A stretch of DNA of 64,000 nucleotides from positions 92,049,034 through 92,113,033 of the forward strand of contig OX123186.2 of assembly GCA_944739405.2 (NCBI GenBank), written 5' to 3'. The translations under genes were made by a program, and so were the position numbers. Within the stretch, counting starts at the first letter, position 1, and the number at the start of each line of letters is the position of its first letter. Of this stretch, positions 32,618 through 44,282 are shown piece by piece. Under the pieces are notes generated by a model. It was not told the DNA's origin. It saw nothing but the letters and a program-made list of their open reading frames with translations, and did not search any database. This DNA comes from Euclidia mi. Lineage: Eukaryota; Arthropoda; Insecta; Lepidoptera; Erebidae.

Positions 32618-32731
32618 GTGTACTGAGTGTCTTTTTTTTTTTTTTTTTATTCTTTTTTTTATTTAGGAGCTTTTGACCACATTAAGGTCATGTCAGCTCC
32701 ATCATACCCTAAACTATCTTAGTAACATATC

Positions 32732-35428
32732 TTAACTTAAAGTAATTTTATAAAGTATTTTATAAATGAGGATGGCAGGTTCAGATAATGGCTTAGCTAA
32801 AATACTTGTAAAGACGCCGACATCATTTAAACATATCTTAAATTTTCGAACCATAGTCTCTCTAAGTATTTGGGTTCGGACACATTCCACCAACAGGTGA
32901 TGCACATCCTCGGGAGTGCCGCACTCTGAACAGTTTGGGCTGGCACTTTTCCCCATGAGGTGTCGAAACCTGTTGAGTGGAACATGTCCTGAACGTAGTC
33001 TATGAGCTATTACAACATATTTTCTATTGAGCGTTGTGTTGGCAAACCAAGGTACATGAGGAGGTTCACTCTGCACTGTTCGATACCAAATACCTTTGGT
33101 CAATGATCGTTCATTGAAATACTCCTTCAAAACCAGTTGATATCTACGTTTATATTTAGACAGAAGTTCAAAATGACTTGACAGTATATTAATATTATTG
33201 CCCTCCGAAGTAGCTTTCTTAGCCAAATCATCCACCTCCTCATTTCCTTGTAAGCCAACGTGTGACGGAACCCATTGCAATACCAGTTCAATATTGTTTC
33301 TCGTGAAATGAAGAATTTGTTTCATGATAACATAAGCTATCGATACACCTCTGTACCCAGAGGCGCATCGAGCTAAATGTTGTAGTGCACTTCTGCTGTC
33401 CACAAATACTACTATTCTATTACTAGATACAGTTTCTAAATACTTAAGAGCTTCTGATATTGCAACAAGTTCCGCCGTCATTACACATATATCACTATTG
33501 GCTAATCTAAACATACAACTAATCTTATTTTTAGGGTCATAGAAGGCAGCCCCACAAACACCATCTCTTTTTGATCCGTCAGTATAGACACTGAGGAAGT
33601 TACTATATTTAATATTAATTTCGCTGACTACAGTAGATTTTAATAAATTCGGATCATATGATTTTTTTTTCAGGTTTATGTTATCTAATGTACTTTTTAT
33701 CGAATTTTCAATATTTATATTTGACACCCAAGTTTCAAGGCTAAACATTTCCAGTGGATAACTAGACGATAATATTTCATGTTTAGTGGAATTGTATGTG
33801 GTTACAAGTAAAGGTATTTTTTTATTTCTCCAGTATCGATCAACAGTGCAATCAGCTAACTTGTTCAATAAGTCGATTGTAACATTATTTTTAAAAGATT
33901 GGGCTTTCAGGCAATATTTTGTAGCCAAATATTGCCTTCTAAACATCAGATTAGGGATACACAATTCACACTCCATAGTATGAATAGGCGTCGTACGTAT
34001 GAATCCCCCAATAATCCTTAGGGCTTGATTCTGGACTTTATCTAATTTGGCCAGATGAGTATTTGCACTATTAGCATACAAAAAACTTGCATAGTCTATC
34101 CTACTCCTAATCAGGGTCATATATAATCTTCGAAGATGCTTTGGATGAATACCCCAAGACAACCCTGCCAGAACCTTGAATAAGTTTAAAAATCTTTGCG
34201 TCTTCTCCCATGTCTCGTTAATATGTTTGCCCCAGCGTAGGCTCGAATCCAACCATAATCCCAAGTATTTAATATTTGCCGTAGAATTTATTATTGAATT
34301 GTTTATAGACAAACATACTTGTTGCCTTCTACGACCCCTGCTATATATACAGAATTTACTTTTATGACTAGATAGTTCAAGCCCCAAATGATCTAACATA
34401 CTGGTAAAGGTATCTAGTGCCTGCTGCATTTTTATTGCACTATCGTTAAGATTTTTGCAACTTGAATACAATATAAAATCATCCACATACTGCGATATCA
34501 TAACGTTGGTGATATTTTGACAAAATTTGTGTGTAATTATATTAAAAATTAATGGGGAAAGTGGATCACCTTGAGCGATTCCTTTACCGGTCCATCTTGC
34601 CACGACTCCTACGTTTCCACCCTGTTCTACTTTAGCTTTAAGATGCCTTTCGGTCAAAAATGACCACATGTATTTGCAAATTTTCTTACCAACATTAATT
34701 TGATCTAAGGCAGATATAACTTTATCAACCGGTACATTGCTATACGCGTTTTCTATGTCCAGGAAGCATGCTAATGTTGGAATATTTTTGGAGAAACCCC
34801 ATTGTATCTGAGAAACCAGTCGTACCAAACAATCCAAACATGACTGTGAGCGTCTGAAACCTACTGTATTTATTGACAAAATTTCTTGTTTTTCTACATA
34901 CCATTCCAGCCGTTTACACAACAAAGTATGAAATAATTTGCAAATACAAGAAATTAAAGATATTGGTCTGAGTTTATTAGGCATATTTAAATTTTGATTA
35001 GCTTTAGGTATGGGCACTATTTGTATGGTTCGCCATTGTATCGGGACATATCCGGTTTCTAAAATCAAATTGTAAACTTGAATTAAATATGTTTTGGCTA
35101 TTTTTGGCAAGTTTTTAATCATCGAGAAAGTAATTAAATCTTCGCCGGGTGCGGTATCTTTCTTTTTAAGACATCTTTCAAGCTCTTGATAAGAAAAATC
35201 AGATTCTAAAGTTGTGTTTACTGATTCAATTATTGGCATAGAAGGCACAACGAAATCGGGACAAAGACTACACATTAATTCGTCAATTTGTGATGAAGAT
35301 GCACAAAAACTAGACTTTCTTAGACCCTTCATCCAGCGCATTCGGTTCCACATGTCGGATATGGATGTGGATTCATCAATACCAGAACAAAATTCTCTAA
35401 ATCCCCTAATCTTAGCCCGTTTTAACAA
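32732..35428 (-). CDS. LINE ORF2: reverse transcriptase + RNase H (5' frame broken)
   Basis: A minus-strand frame of 898 residues. RT blocks include motif A F-L-D-I-E-N-A-Y (Asp near residue 224), G-I-A-Q-G-D-P-L-S-P (motif B, about 283-292) and Y-V-D-D (314-317), so the catalytic Asp residues are present. RNase H follows at roughly 610-760 with D-G-S, T-A-E-L, V-D-S-R and S-H-V-G-L-Q-G-N-E-E-V-D, giving the D-E-D-D set. It lacks its endonuclease N-terminus because a 53-nt deletion near 35442, compared with the antisense copy, shifts the frame. The parent protein was a non-LTR retrotransposon polymerase; this copy cannot make a whole one. Confidence 0.88.
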   Translation of the reverse strand: MLKRAKIRGFREFCSGIDESTSISDMWNRMRWMKGLRKSSFCASSSQIDELMCSLCPDFVVPSMPIIESVNTTLESDFSYQELERCLKKKDTAPGEDLITFSMIKNLPKIAKTYLIQVYNLILETGYVPIQWRTIQIVPIPKANQNLNMPNKLRPISLISCICKLFHTLLCKRLEWYVEKQEILSINTVGFRRSQSCLDCLVRLVSQIQWGFSKNIPTLACFLDIENAYSNVPVDKVISALDQINVGKKICKYMWSFLTERHLKAKVEQGGNVGVVARWTGKGIAQGDPLSPLIFNIITHKFCQNITNVMISQYVDDFILYSSCKNLNDSAIKMQQALDTFTSMLDHLGLELSSHKSKFCIYSRGRRRQQVCLSINNSIINSTANIKYLGLWLDSSLRWGKHINETWEKTQRFLNLFKVLAGLSWGIHPKHLRRLYMTLIRSRIDYASFLYANSANTHLAKLDKVQNQALRIIGGFIRTTPIHTMECELCIPNLMFRRQYLATKYCLKAQSFKNNVTIDLLNKLADCTVDRYWRNKKIPLLVTTYNSTKHEILSSSYPLEMFSLETWVSNINIENSIKSTLDNINLKKKSYDPNLLKSTVVSEINIKYSNFLSVYTDGSKRDGVCGAAFYDPKNKISCMFRLANSDICVMTAELVAISEALKYLETVSSNRIVVFVDSRSALQHLARCASGYRGVSIAYVIMKQILHFTRNNIELVLQWVPSHVGLQGNEEVDDLAKKATSEGNNINILSSHFELLSKYKRRYQLVLKEYFNERSLTKGIWYRTVQSEPPHVPWFANTTLNRKYVVIAHRLRSGHVPLNRFRHLMGKSASPNCSECGTPEDVHHLLVECVRTQILRETMVRKFKICLNDVGVFTSILAKPLSEPAILIYKILYKITLS

Positions 35429-35975
35429 ACGTTTTGTTTCTGTAAGATAAAGCCAATCGACGTCGAGCCACGGATTCAGAGAGCTGTGGACACCAATATG
35501 ACCGAGGTTTGAATTTAGACTGCGGATTTAAATACATTTTTGAAAATGGGATACTTTTTTCAGCAGCATACATAATTTTATCTATAAAAAAATCGTAATT
35601 TATCTGAACGTTATCGGTATCAAAAGATGAGGCCATAAAATTTTCTTCTAATATTTTTTTGTATAGAGACCAATTAGCTTTTTTAAAATTCCGTTTCTTT
35701 ATGAAATTTGTATGTAAGTTGACATCAGAAATTTTAAAAATAATTTTAATGATTAGGTGATCGCTTCCCAGATTCTCATTAGTAGTATTCCAATCAAAAT
35801 TGATGGCAATATCCGATGATGCAAAAGTAATATCAGGAGAAGATTCTTGTAATGTTCCATTTACAGGCTTTATATCAATAAATAATGGTAACTGGACAAG
35901 AATTAAGTTAGTAAATGGAACATTACAAGAATCTTCTCCTGATATTACTTTTGCATCATCGGATATTGCCATCAA
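35412..35975 (-). pseudogene. LINE endonuclease C-terminal piece, sense copy
   Basis: The minus-strand frame carries T-F-A-S-S-D-I-A and L-G-S-D-H-L-I-I-K (the endonuclease S-D-H motif) and ends at the 53-nt deletion. The first 40 or so codons of the open frame read through the fold-back centre and are antisense. Confidence 0.75.
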
Positions 35976-37450
35976 TTTTGATTGGAATACTACTAATGAG
36001 AATCTGGGAAGCGATCACCTAATCATTAAAATTATTTTTAAAATTTCTGATGTCAACTTACATACAAATTTCATAAAGAAACGGAATTTTAAAAAAGCTA
36101 ATTGGTCTCTATACAAAAAAATATTAGAAGAAAATTTTATGGCCTCATCTTTTGATACCGATAACGTTCAGATAAATTACGATTTTTTTATAGATAAAAT
36201 TATGTATGCTGCTGAAAAAAGTATCCCATTTTCAAAAATGTATTTAAATCCGCAGTCTAAATTCAAACCTCGGTCATATTGGTGTCCACAGCTCTCTGAA
36301 TCCGTGGCTCGACGTCGATTGGCTTTATCTAAATTTAGGCGAAACCCTACACCACATAACTTCGATGACTTAAAATTACAAATTACAGAAACAAAACGTT
36401 TGTTAAAACGGGCTAAGATTAGGGGATTTAGAGAATTTTGTTCTGGTATTGATGAATCCACATCCATATCCGACATGTGGAACCGAATGCGCTGGATGAA
36501 GGGTCTAAGAAAGTCTAGTTTTTGTGCATCTTCATCACAAATTGACGAATTAATGTGTAGTCTTTGTCCTGATTTCGTTGTGCCTTCTATGCCAATAATT
36601 GAATCAGTAAACACAACTTTAGAATCTGATTTTTCTTATCAAGAGCTTGAAAGATGTCTTAAAAAGAAAGATACCGCACCCGGCGAAGATTTAATTACTT
36701 TCTCGATGATTAAAAACTTGCCAAAAATAGCCAAAACATATTTAATTCAAGTTTACAATTTGATTTTAGAAACCGGATATGTCCCGATACAATGGCGAAC
36801 CATACAAATAGTGCCCATACCTAAAGCTAATCAAAATTTAAATATGCCTAATAAACTCAGACCAATATCTTTAATTTCTTGTATTTGCAAATTATTTCAT
36901 ACTTTGTTGTGTAAACGGCTGGAATGGTATGTAGAAAAACAAGAAATTTTGTCAATAAATACAGTAGGTTTCAGACGCTCACAGTCATGTTTGGATTGTT
37001 TGGTACGACTGGTTTCTCAGATACAATGGGGTTTCTCCAAAAATATTCCAACATTAGCATGCTTCCTGGACATAGAAAACGCGTATAGCAATGTACCGGT
37101 TGATAAAGTTATATCTGCCTTAGATCAAATTAATGTTGGTAAGAAAATTTGCAAATACATGTGGTCATTTTTGACCGAAAGGCATCTTAAAGCTAAAGTA
37201 GAACAGGGTGGAAACGTAGGAGTCGTGGCAAGATGGACCGGTAAAGGAATCGCTCAAGGTGATCCACTTTCCCCATTAATTTTTAATATAATTACACACA
37301 AATTTTGTCAAAATATCACCAACGTTATGATATCGCAGTATGTGGATGATTTTATATTGTATTCAAGTTGCAAAAATCTTAACGATAGTGCAATAAAAAT
37401 GCAGCAGGCACTAGATACCTTTACCAGTATGTTAGATCATTTGGCATCGA
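35800..37450 (+). pseudogene. Antisense copy of LINE EN-RT segment
   Basis: Nearly identical to the complement of 34390-35880. It contains S-D-H-L-I-I-K through Y-V-D-D on the + strand, without the 53-nt deletion. It stops being RT at 37442 and jumps to an upstream endonuclease segment. The long + strand open frame (to 37782) is therefore an artefact of the fold-back, not a gene. Confidence 0.88.
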
Positions 37451-37682
37451 CATTCAGAATTAATAATTCGAGCATAGAAGTATTGCATGTGAGAATTCTT
37501 AACTGTCCTTACTTGGAAAACATTATAAGTATTTATTGTCCTTCTAGTGTAAGAACTACTCAATCGGATTGGGATACACTTTTCAGCACATACTGCCATA
37601 AAACATTAATAGCAGGTGACATTAACGGCCACCACACTAATTGGTCATACAAAAATGATACAAGAGGCATGCAATTAATGGA
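37443..37682 (+). pseudogene. Antisense LINE endonuclease segment
   Basis: Codons read I-S-I-Y-C-P-S-S and A-G-D-I-N-G-H-H-T-N-W, the catalytic N-terminal part of an EEP endonuclease. It is fused out of order after the RT segment. Confidence 0.8.
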
Positions 37683-37745
37683 CTCATCCCTTGAGATGAG
37701 TCCATTAATTGCATGCCTCTTGTATCATTATATACTTATATTTTT
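37640..37745. repeat. Fold-back junction palindrome
   Basis: ATGATACAAGAGGCATGCAA... is followed within 10 bp of its centre (about 37690) by its exact complement, the arms being about 40 bp. Marks one inversion breakpoint inside the LINE. Confidence 0.9.
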
Positions 37746-37875
37746 ATATGCTTATAATAGCAATATGTACTTTTTCTTGTAGCAATAAACACTCAAGCTC
37801 TATCAGCTTGGGAGTCAAACTCTGCGAGTTCCATTGAAATATAGTAAGAGATGACATTTGCATATTATTAGCCAT
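37733..37875 (-). pseudogene. LINE ORF2 start fragment
   Basis: ATG on the minus strand at 37875 overlaps the last codons of ORF1 (stop at 37868-37870). It reads T-I-F-Q-W-N-S-Q-S-L, the usual EEP N-terminal strand, then a Glu-rich helix, and is lost after about 43 codons at the fold-back. Confidence 0.8.
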
Positions 37876-39385
37876 GGAAGAATTTTAAAAATACTTTTAT
37901 CCACTCACTGTTAACTTCTGCCTCCAACAAAAAACTCTTAATTACATCAAAAACTATTTTCATAATATTAGTTATCTTCTCTTCTAATGAACTGTCAGAA
38001 AAAATCGGCTCTTTCATTCTTCTCAATATTTCCCAAAATGAGCAGCCCTGCTGTCTATTTTTCTTCGAAGTGTGCTCACCCTTTGCTTCATCTTGTTGAT
38101 GATTGCTTATGTTATTACAGCTTTGCCCTACAACTTGTGTTGAAGATTCTGGTATTTCCATTTCAACTTCGTTCTCTTTTCTTCCTGGCTTTATCTTAGT
38201 GCTTCCTTTATTCTGTGTAGTACGTTTTTCTGGTCTTTTTTTCTCAGTACTCCTAGTCAAGATATCCCTGTATGAAGGTGTATGAGCTTCATTTCCATAG
38301 TCAAAGTGGCTTGGAATTATCTCTTCGTCGTTGACAGTATTCTCAATAGTATCGTTACTGCTTGGCAATGTATTTTCCGGCGAATGGTTTTTCCAAAGGT
38401 ATGTATTAAGGGCTTTTTTAAAGGTGCAGTTTTCTGAGGACATGATTCTACGAATTTCTTTTTCTTTTAGAAATACTGGACAATTCTTATGGAACGACAT
38501 ATGTGCCCCTTTACAGTTAACACAATAGTACTGTGTAATCTCGCAATTAGAATGCGATCCGCCACATTTTGGACATACAGGTTTTTTGGATGTACATTGA
38601 CGTAGCAAGTGCCCAAATCTCCAACAATTGGAGCACTGTGTTACAGGAAATGTATACCTTTCAACTTTAAATTTACATCCATATGCTTGTACATACGTTG
38701 GTACAGCCGATCCTTTAAAGCAAATGCGAATGGTTTCACTGTCCACCCACTTTCCATCTTCTGTAGACCTTTTTAATCTTTTCACCGATATAATATCGCA
38801 TTCACTAGAAAACATGTCATTTAGTTCGCTCTCCGGGACCTCCAATTCCACATTTTTAACAATTCCATAGGACAGGTTTACTTCTTCGGCTAATTGACAT
38901 CTATACTCCAGCTCCTTAAGCTTGGCACAGGATATCAAGTTATCAGCATACGACCCTGATTCAAATTCAATACGTACTCTAAAAGGGTTTTTATAGCTTA
39001 TTCTTTTAATACCCAAAATACCTTCGGCTTTAAATAATTTGGCTAAACCTATTTGTTTAGGCAAAGCGTCCTTTGACGAAATGAACACTTCATGTTTGTA
39101 CCCCAGGTCTGACTCTCTGGACCTTGACCTGCGACTGTTGTCGAAATTCTCCGAGGAATTACGATTTAGCCGCTTCGGACTTCTCCTTACAGTAATATAG
39201 TCTCGGTCATCCTCCTCACTGTCTTCTCTCATTTTCTTTCTCCTCTCACTCTGATTTTCTCTTCCTTCAGTGTCCATCATTACTTCTTCACCATCAAGTT
39301 CGATCTCTTCTACTTGTTGCTGACTACATGCTACCTCTTTACTATTTAAACTCACTAACAAACAGTTTTCACTGGAATCACTCAT
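37868..39385 (-). CDS. LINE ORF1 (gag-like, CCHC zinc knuckles), intact
   Basis: A 505-residue nucleic-acid-binding ORF1 protein. The N-terminus is acidic then Arg/Ser-rich (about 40-95). An RRM-like fold is plausible at about 97-235. Three zinc knuckles follow: C251-x2-C254-H259-C264, C271-x2-C274-H278-C281, and C288-x2-C291-H295-C302. The polar C-terminus ends in F-F-K-F-F-H-G. It coats the retrotransposon RNA. The frame is undamaged although ORF2 is scrambled. ORF2's ATG overlaps its stop, suggesting coupled translation. Confidence 0.88.
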   Translation of the reverse strand: MSDSSENCLLVSLNSKEVACSQQQVEEIELDGEEVMMDTEGRENQSERRKKMREDSEEDDRDYITVRRSPKRLNRNSSENFDNSRRSRSRESDLGYKHEVFISSKDALPKQIGLAKLFKAEGILGIKRISYKNPFRVRIEFESGSYADNLISCAKLKELEYRCQLAEEVNLSYGIVKNVELEVPESELNDMFSSECDIISVKRLKRSTEDGKWVDSETIRICFKGSAVPTYVQAYGCKFKVERYTFPVTQCSNCWRFGHLLRQCTSKKPVCPKCGGSHSNCEITQYYCVNCKGAHMSFHKNCPVFLKEKEIRRIMSSENCTFKKALNTYLWKNHSPENTLPSSNDTIENTVNDEEIIPSHFDYGNEAHTPSYRDILTRSTEKKRPEKRTTQNKGSTKIKPGRKENEVEMEIPESSTQVVGQSCNNISNHQQDEAKGEHTSKKNRQQGCSFWEILRRMKEPIFSDSSLEEKITNIMKIVFDVIKSFLLEAEVNSEWIKVFLKFFHG

Positions 39386-39599
39386 TTATTTTTCACAAAA
39401 TGTTAATGTGGGTAAGCGAAAAAAAAGTTGACATCGTAACGACAGCTTTAGTTAATCACGTCCACTCACAACGATGCGTGGCGCGCGACGTGTACTGAGT
39501 GTCAGTTGCTAGTTTACACCCCGCCCAGACCTCATCATTCGGCTATGAGCCCTGTGAGAGATAGGTCATGTCGCTTGCGTCTCCACTGCACGAAATTTT

Positions 39600-41026
39600 A
39601 CGTAAACCTGTTTGTTATTATAATACGCCAAATTGAGTTCGTAATTTCATGTTTTATGTTATTAACTTAGTTAGATTCTGTTACTAACTTGTTAGATTCA
39701 AGGAAATCGGTATTCTAACAGTAGCGTCTCAGTATATTTATGCTAGTGTTATGCATGTACGTAAAAATATAAATTCATTTTCAAAGAATAGTGATATACA
39801 CTCTATAAATACAAGAAATAGACATAAATTATGTGTTCCGTATTTTCGTTTGTGCAAAACTCATAGTTCTTTTATAGGACTTAGTATACGTATCTACAAC
39901 AAGATACCGATAAGTATTTTGGACCTGCCTTTTAACGCATTTCAGATAAAGATTAAAAATGACCTAATGCAAAAGGCATATTATAATTTAAATGAATATC
40001 TGAATGACAAATGCGCTTGGAAATAATGTTTCATAATTCATATATTATACAGTAAATAGGTAGATGATAAGTTTCTTGACATGTAATTAAATATTATTCC
40101 ATTCCAATTAAAATCATGTAAATGATAGTTTTTGGAATCGCCACCACATTACTAAATGTCACTCATCTCGTTAGATACTTTTATTTGTTATTTTTTTTAT
40201 AATGTATTATAATCGTGTAGCCAATCAGTTCGATCGGTGGTTATATTTCAAAAAGTATCATGTCAATCAATCAAATATAGGTACTACATTTGCATTTTGC
40301 ACGCGTTCCACATATTTATGATAATATTAACGATCTGGAAAATGCAGGTAATTCGTGTTCATGGTCAGTATACCAACAGATTGTTAATTACTGCCGGTTC
40401 GTGTACCGTTGTCGTCATGCTCACTAAAATGTCCTTTCTTGTGGTGGCGTCGTGTGTCGGGTCATCCCTGTCCCTCTGATATGGCGAGAGGGATGATGGC
40501 TGGCCCATGCGTCATACTCGTGAACGGGTGCTACTTGCGATGACTGGTCGATGTCGGTCTTACGGGCTGGTATTACATTTTTAATATTAAACTGTATCAT
40601 TTATATCATGGTTCTGAACATTTGCGCGGATTGCCTGCATTGTTAGGTACTTAATGTAAGTGGATGCTCCTGTTTCACCATGTCGATTCTCAGGAGGCTA
40701 ATTAAATGAACATCAAAATTTTACTACATTATGCTTGAGTATTAAGTAGAGTAAATATATACAAATGACATAGAAGGTGAAACAGTTGCAGCACCTTACA
40801 AAATTTAAATTTGTATGTATTATGCAAAACCTGGCGATGAAAAAGAGTGACCTTGAGTTTTATTGCCCGTTCTTTCTCATGGTTCTACCTATTGCTTTGC
40901 GAACGTGGCAGTAAATGTAAATGTAGAAGCTTTAAGTAATTATTTTTTTAAATTGACGTTCATAAGTGTCACTTTGTGATTTAAATGAATAAAGGATTTT
41001 GACTTGACTTTGACTTTAACTGAATA
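39600..41026 (+). mobile_element. CR1-like LINE 3' end
   Basis: The frame 39751-40026 reads I-N-T-R-N-R-H-K-L-C-V-P then G-L-S-I-R-I-Y-N-K-I-P, the C-terminal tail of CR1/Jockey-like RTs. The far end at about 40980-41026 is TAAAGGATTTTGACTTGACT then TTGACTTTAAC, the typical 3' terminal repeat. The stretch 40100-40770 between them is unrecognised and may be an insertion. Confidence 0.65.
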
Positions 41027-41815
41027 CTTTGAATCAAATAGGCTTTTCATGTAACTATGGGCACATATAATTAGGACCTAAGTTTATACTCTTTTTTGCG
41101 TTTAATGTGTGCTTGTAAATATATAGTTAGAAGAATAAAATATGGACAATTAGAGAAATGAAGTTCTACGAAGGATTTGTACAAGAAAGCGTCGTAATAA
41201 AATAGAAATTCATCCATAGTCAAGTGATTATGAAATATGTAACATTTTTACACAAATTATTTTCATAAGAGTCTTTTATGACTAACTATGTTATAGATTA
41301 TCGATTATGCATAATATAATTATATAAATTACTATCACAATACATAGCTGCCACAGTTTTCAATTTTTGAAAGAGTAATAACATAAAATCGAATAATTTT
41401 ATGTACCTATATTCCAAATTCATTAGCTTGTCAGAGTGCCTGGAGCGCTAAGATGCCGCCACGGCGAACAATAAACAGCGCTAAAATGGCGCTCCGCAAA
41501 CAAGCGGTAACGAATGTTGTATTATTGTGTTGTGAACATAAACCTATTTAGGTACATCGGGGAAAACTTTGATTATTCATAAACTATTAGGTATGTCTCA
41601 GTACATCTAATATCTTTTTAATTTCTAAAATCAATCATTTATAAGTAAGAAGGTGACTTCTCTGTTTGCTATAACACAAGATATAGTATTTTTTAATAAT
41701 AAAGTACGTACATAACTAATTATCTTTATTGTAATTACAGTAACAGTTCTGCAACGTCTTACACACATTTGACTGCAGTCATTCCTAACACGATCTGTTC
41801 AAGAGCTAGCCAAGA
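41027..41815. other. spacer, nothing recognised
   Basis: AT-rich; no exon signature. Confidence 0.4.
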
Positions 41816-41819
41816 AATG

Positions 41820-42662
41820 CCAAACAATTTTTTTAACAAATTTGACTCAAATTCCGTAGTGATAAGCAAAAATTACAAGAGAGATAGCAGTGACTGGTTC
41901 AGATTGCGTAAGAATATGTTGACAAATTGAAATTTTGGTATAGTGGTAAAGAGATAACAGCAGTAAAGCCAACTTAGTAAAAAATATTTTGTACAAATAA
42001 AATATTTGCAATGTAAAATCAGTTGCGCATGGAATCTAAAATGAACAACTGGCTTTGCAACAACTGGCGAAGCAAGAAAATGAAACAATCGAGCCTTGTA
42101 GATTATCCGTTTATTGGTGCCACGCCAGATGGATTAATAGGTCCAAACACGATTATGGAAATTTAATGTTCTATAGTTGCCGATAAGAATGGCTTGGAGA
42201 ATAGTATAAGAGCAAATAAAATACAAATATGGAAACATGACAAAAAAGTGAACTGACTAGTCTAAACAAATATTGTAATTGTTATTACCAAATTCAGGGG
42301 CAACGCCAAGTTACACGCAAACAAAAGTGTTTTATTTGCTGTGCGGAGTGGCGAAAGTATACCACTAAAAATAGAAATTATAAAAAGAGATGATGTTTTC
42401 TGGGAGAAGAAAAGCTTGTGACGTTTTATATAATTGGCAGTTGCCTGTAATTGTTGATTCTTGTCAAGCTCAAGGGATGGCATTGCGAGATCACGGAGAG
42501 GAAAATGTTTCATCAGTGCTTGAAATTTCTACAATACCAAGCCGTAAAAGGAAAGTAAATGAAACTGTGCCTCGTGAACCTCACACACTGCCTTTAACAT
42601 TCGATGAGAATAAAGAAAACCTGCTGGGTAGTAGCAGACAGCTAACTTTTGATGAGCTGTAA
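41820..42662 (+). pseudogene. YqaJ-type nuclease relic from a transposon
   Basis: In scattered frames the + strand reads W-F-R-L-R, F-I-G-A-T-P-D-G-L-I (YqaJ core motif with catalytic Asp), M-E-I followed by a stop where Lys is expected, Y-Y-Y-Q-I-Q-G-Q, K-R-D-D-V-F-W-E, and a tail frame L-P-V-I-V-D-S. Stops and frameshifts divide it. YqaJ recombinase-like nucleases are carried by several animal DNA transposons and viruses; I cannot tell which donor. Confidence 0.6.
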
Positions 42663-43582
42663 ACTCTGTACTTCGTTAATAAATGATAAATGAATATAAA
42701 TAAATATCTTTTAATATTTATTTTCTTTGAAACAACACATATTTGAAGCGAAAGAAAATTTTTATATTTTCCATTCAAACATGTATGAGGAGAGCTAACG
42801 AAAAAGCAGTAACTCAAATTCTAATTCTATAATTTTCTAAGCGACATAGCAGTATCTCATGAATAAGGTATATCCACATATATTTTTGATGTTTATCTAT
42901 TTTGGAAAATAATAATGGGTTGGGTTTCGAAACGAGTCGCCTGAATTTGAGGGTATTGGTAATGTAGGGGGCTTAAGGGAGTTCGTTTTAATCCCCTAAA
43001 AGTAATTTTGGCTGCCGGAGTTGCATCTAAATATTTTTAAACAATTTCCAAAATTTCATAAATACTTCGGCAGTTATGCAAAACGGAACGTAGTTTTTAT
43101 ACTTTAGTACAGTTTTACAAATGTCATTTTTAGGTTTTATGTGAAAAACGTGAAACGAAACGCAAAACTGCCATCTCGGAATGATCATATTGACAGCTAA
43201 TGTCAAATTTGTGTGTCATTGCTTTCGAGTGCCTAGGGTTAGGTGCGACTGTAATAAGTAACTAAATAGGTTATGTTAGGTTCTCTTTTGATCCTTAATC
43301 CGCAAATAGAAGCCCTTCGCAGGGCTCCGTCAACCTTAGTTTATTAAACTAGTGTGATGAATATGTGGAAGTTGGTAGTGCCATACACACCGATGTTTGG
43401 AGATCTTTTTTTTCAGAGGTAACCAAGTATTTCCGGCAAGTGAAAATGGTGAGGGGGGTTTCAAGACCTCCCCTCCTCCCTCTCCAATCACTCACAACCC
43501 CTTAAAACGGCGACGTATTTCGAAACCTTTACCATAATAATTATACCTATAATAACAATAACTGCCTCATACAAAACAAAAC
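42663..43582. other. spacer, nothing recognised
   Basis: Includes a GC-containing stretch 43420-43500 but no frame of note. Confidence 0.4.
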
Positions 43583-43830
43583 TGCCTCGTTGGTCTCGCG
43601 GCATAAATGTGCGCGTGGGATTGGGAGGTCTCGGGTTCGATTCCCGGGTCGGGCAAAGTGTTATTGGGTTTTTCCGTAAGGAAATTCTCAGTAGCAGCAC
43701 GGAGTCTGGTAATGTGCCTGGTACGGCAATAGGCTTGCCCCCTATTACGTGGGACCAAAAAATTCATGGAGAAATGTGGGTGTAATATTACACCTCTGCC
43801 TACCATGTCGTCGACACAGGCGGAAGCCTA
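43583..43830 (+). mobile_element. tRNA-headed SINE
   Basis: Near-duplicate of 14701-14965, including the CGGGTTCGATTCCCGGGTCG head and the AATGTGCCTGGTACGGCAAT body. Confidence 0.8.
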
Positions 43831-44282
43831 TTAAAAAATAAGATGAATAAAGAATCTTAAAGATACCATTTGTGCTTCGTATATTTTCCTTAGTCGCATC
43901 GTGTGGTAGTGACACTTCGTATTCTTAATACACCACACTACAAAAACTTAGTTACGGATATTTTAAATATCATACAATTTAATAGCATGAAAATAAAATT
44001 GAACTTAAGAATTATTGTTGAATTTCTTCAAAACTTAATAGCTATATGAAGTTGTTTGAAAATTCGTATACCTATGAGATCCATTATTGAGTTGTAGTTC
44101 TCTTGTCTTAAAACCCTAGATTCATATTATTTTGGATCGAAAATTAATTACATTCTCCTGCTGTATCTAGGATCATTAAAAAAGTAAATAATTAAATAAT
44201 TCAGTGATTTCTGAACATGCAAATTATATTCAAAATATTTTCATTTTTTTATTTTTAATACTGTTTATTATTTGCCCTCTAG

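Larger units (their letters stand above)
32632..39489 (-). mobile_element. Full-length but internally folded-back LINE insertion
   Basis: A 14-bp target duplication GTGTACTGAGTGTC brackets the block at 32618-32631 and 39490-39503. The poly(A) tail appears as a T run at 32632-32649, so the sense strand is minus and the 5' end is at the right. From 5' to 3': ORF1 (39385-37868), the first codons of ORF2, then an antisense segment (about 35890-37700), then sense EN-RT-RNase H to the tail. The element belongs to the RNase H-bearing I/R1/Jockey assemblage; I am not sure of the clade. Confidence 0.85.

Noticed and set aside
35800..37782. 660-residue plus-strand gene
   Set aside because: It is the antisense, reordered copy of a LINE reverse transcriptase joined to an endonuclease segment by fold-back.
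41873..42088. Minus-strand 71-residue membrane protein
   Set aside because: Antisense to the YqaJ relic, AT-rich, no supporting signal.
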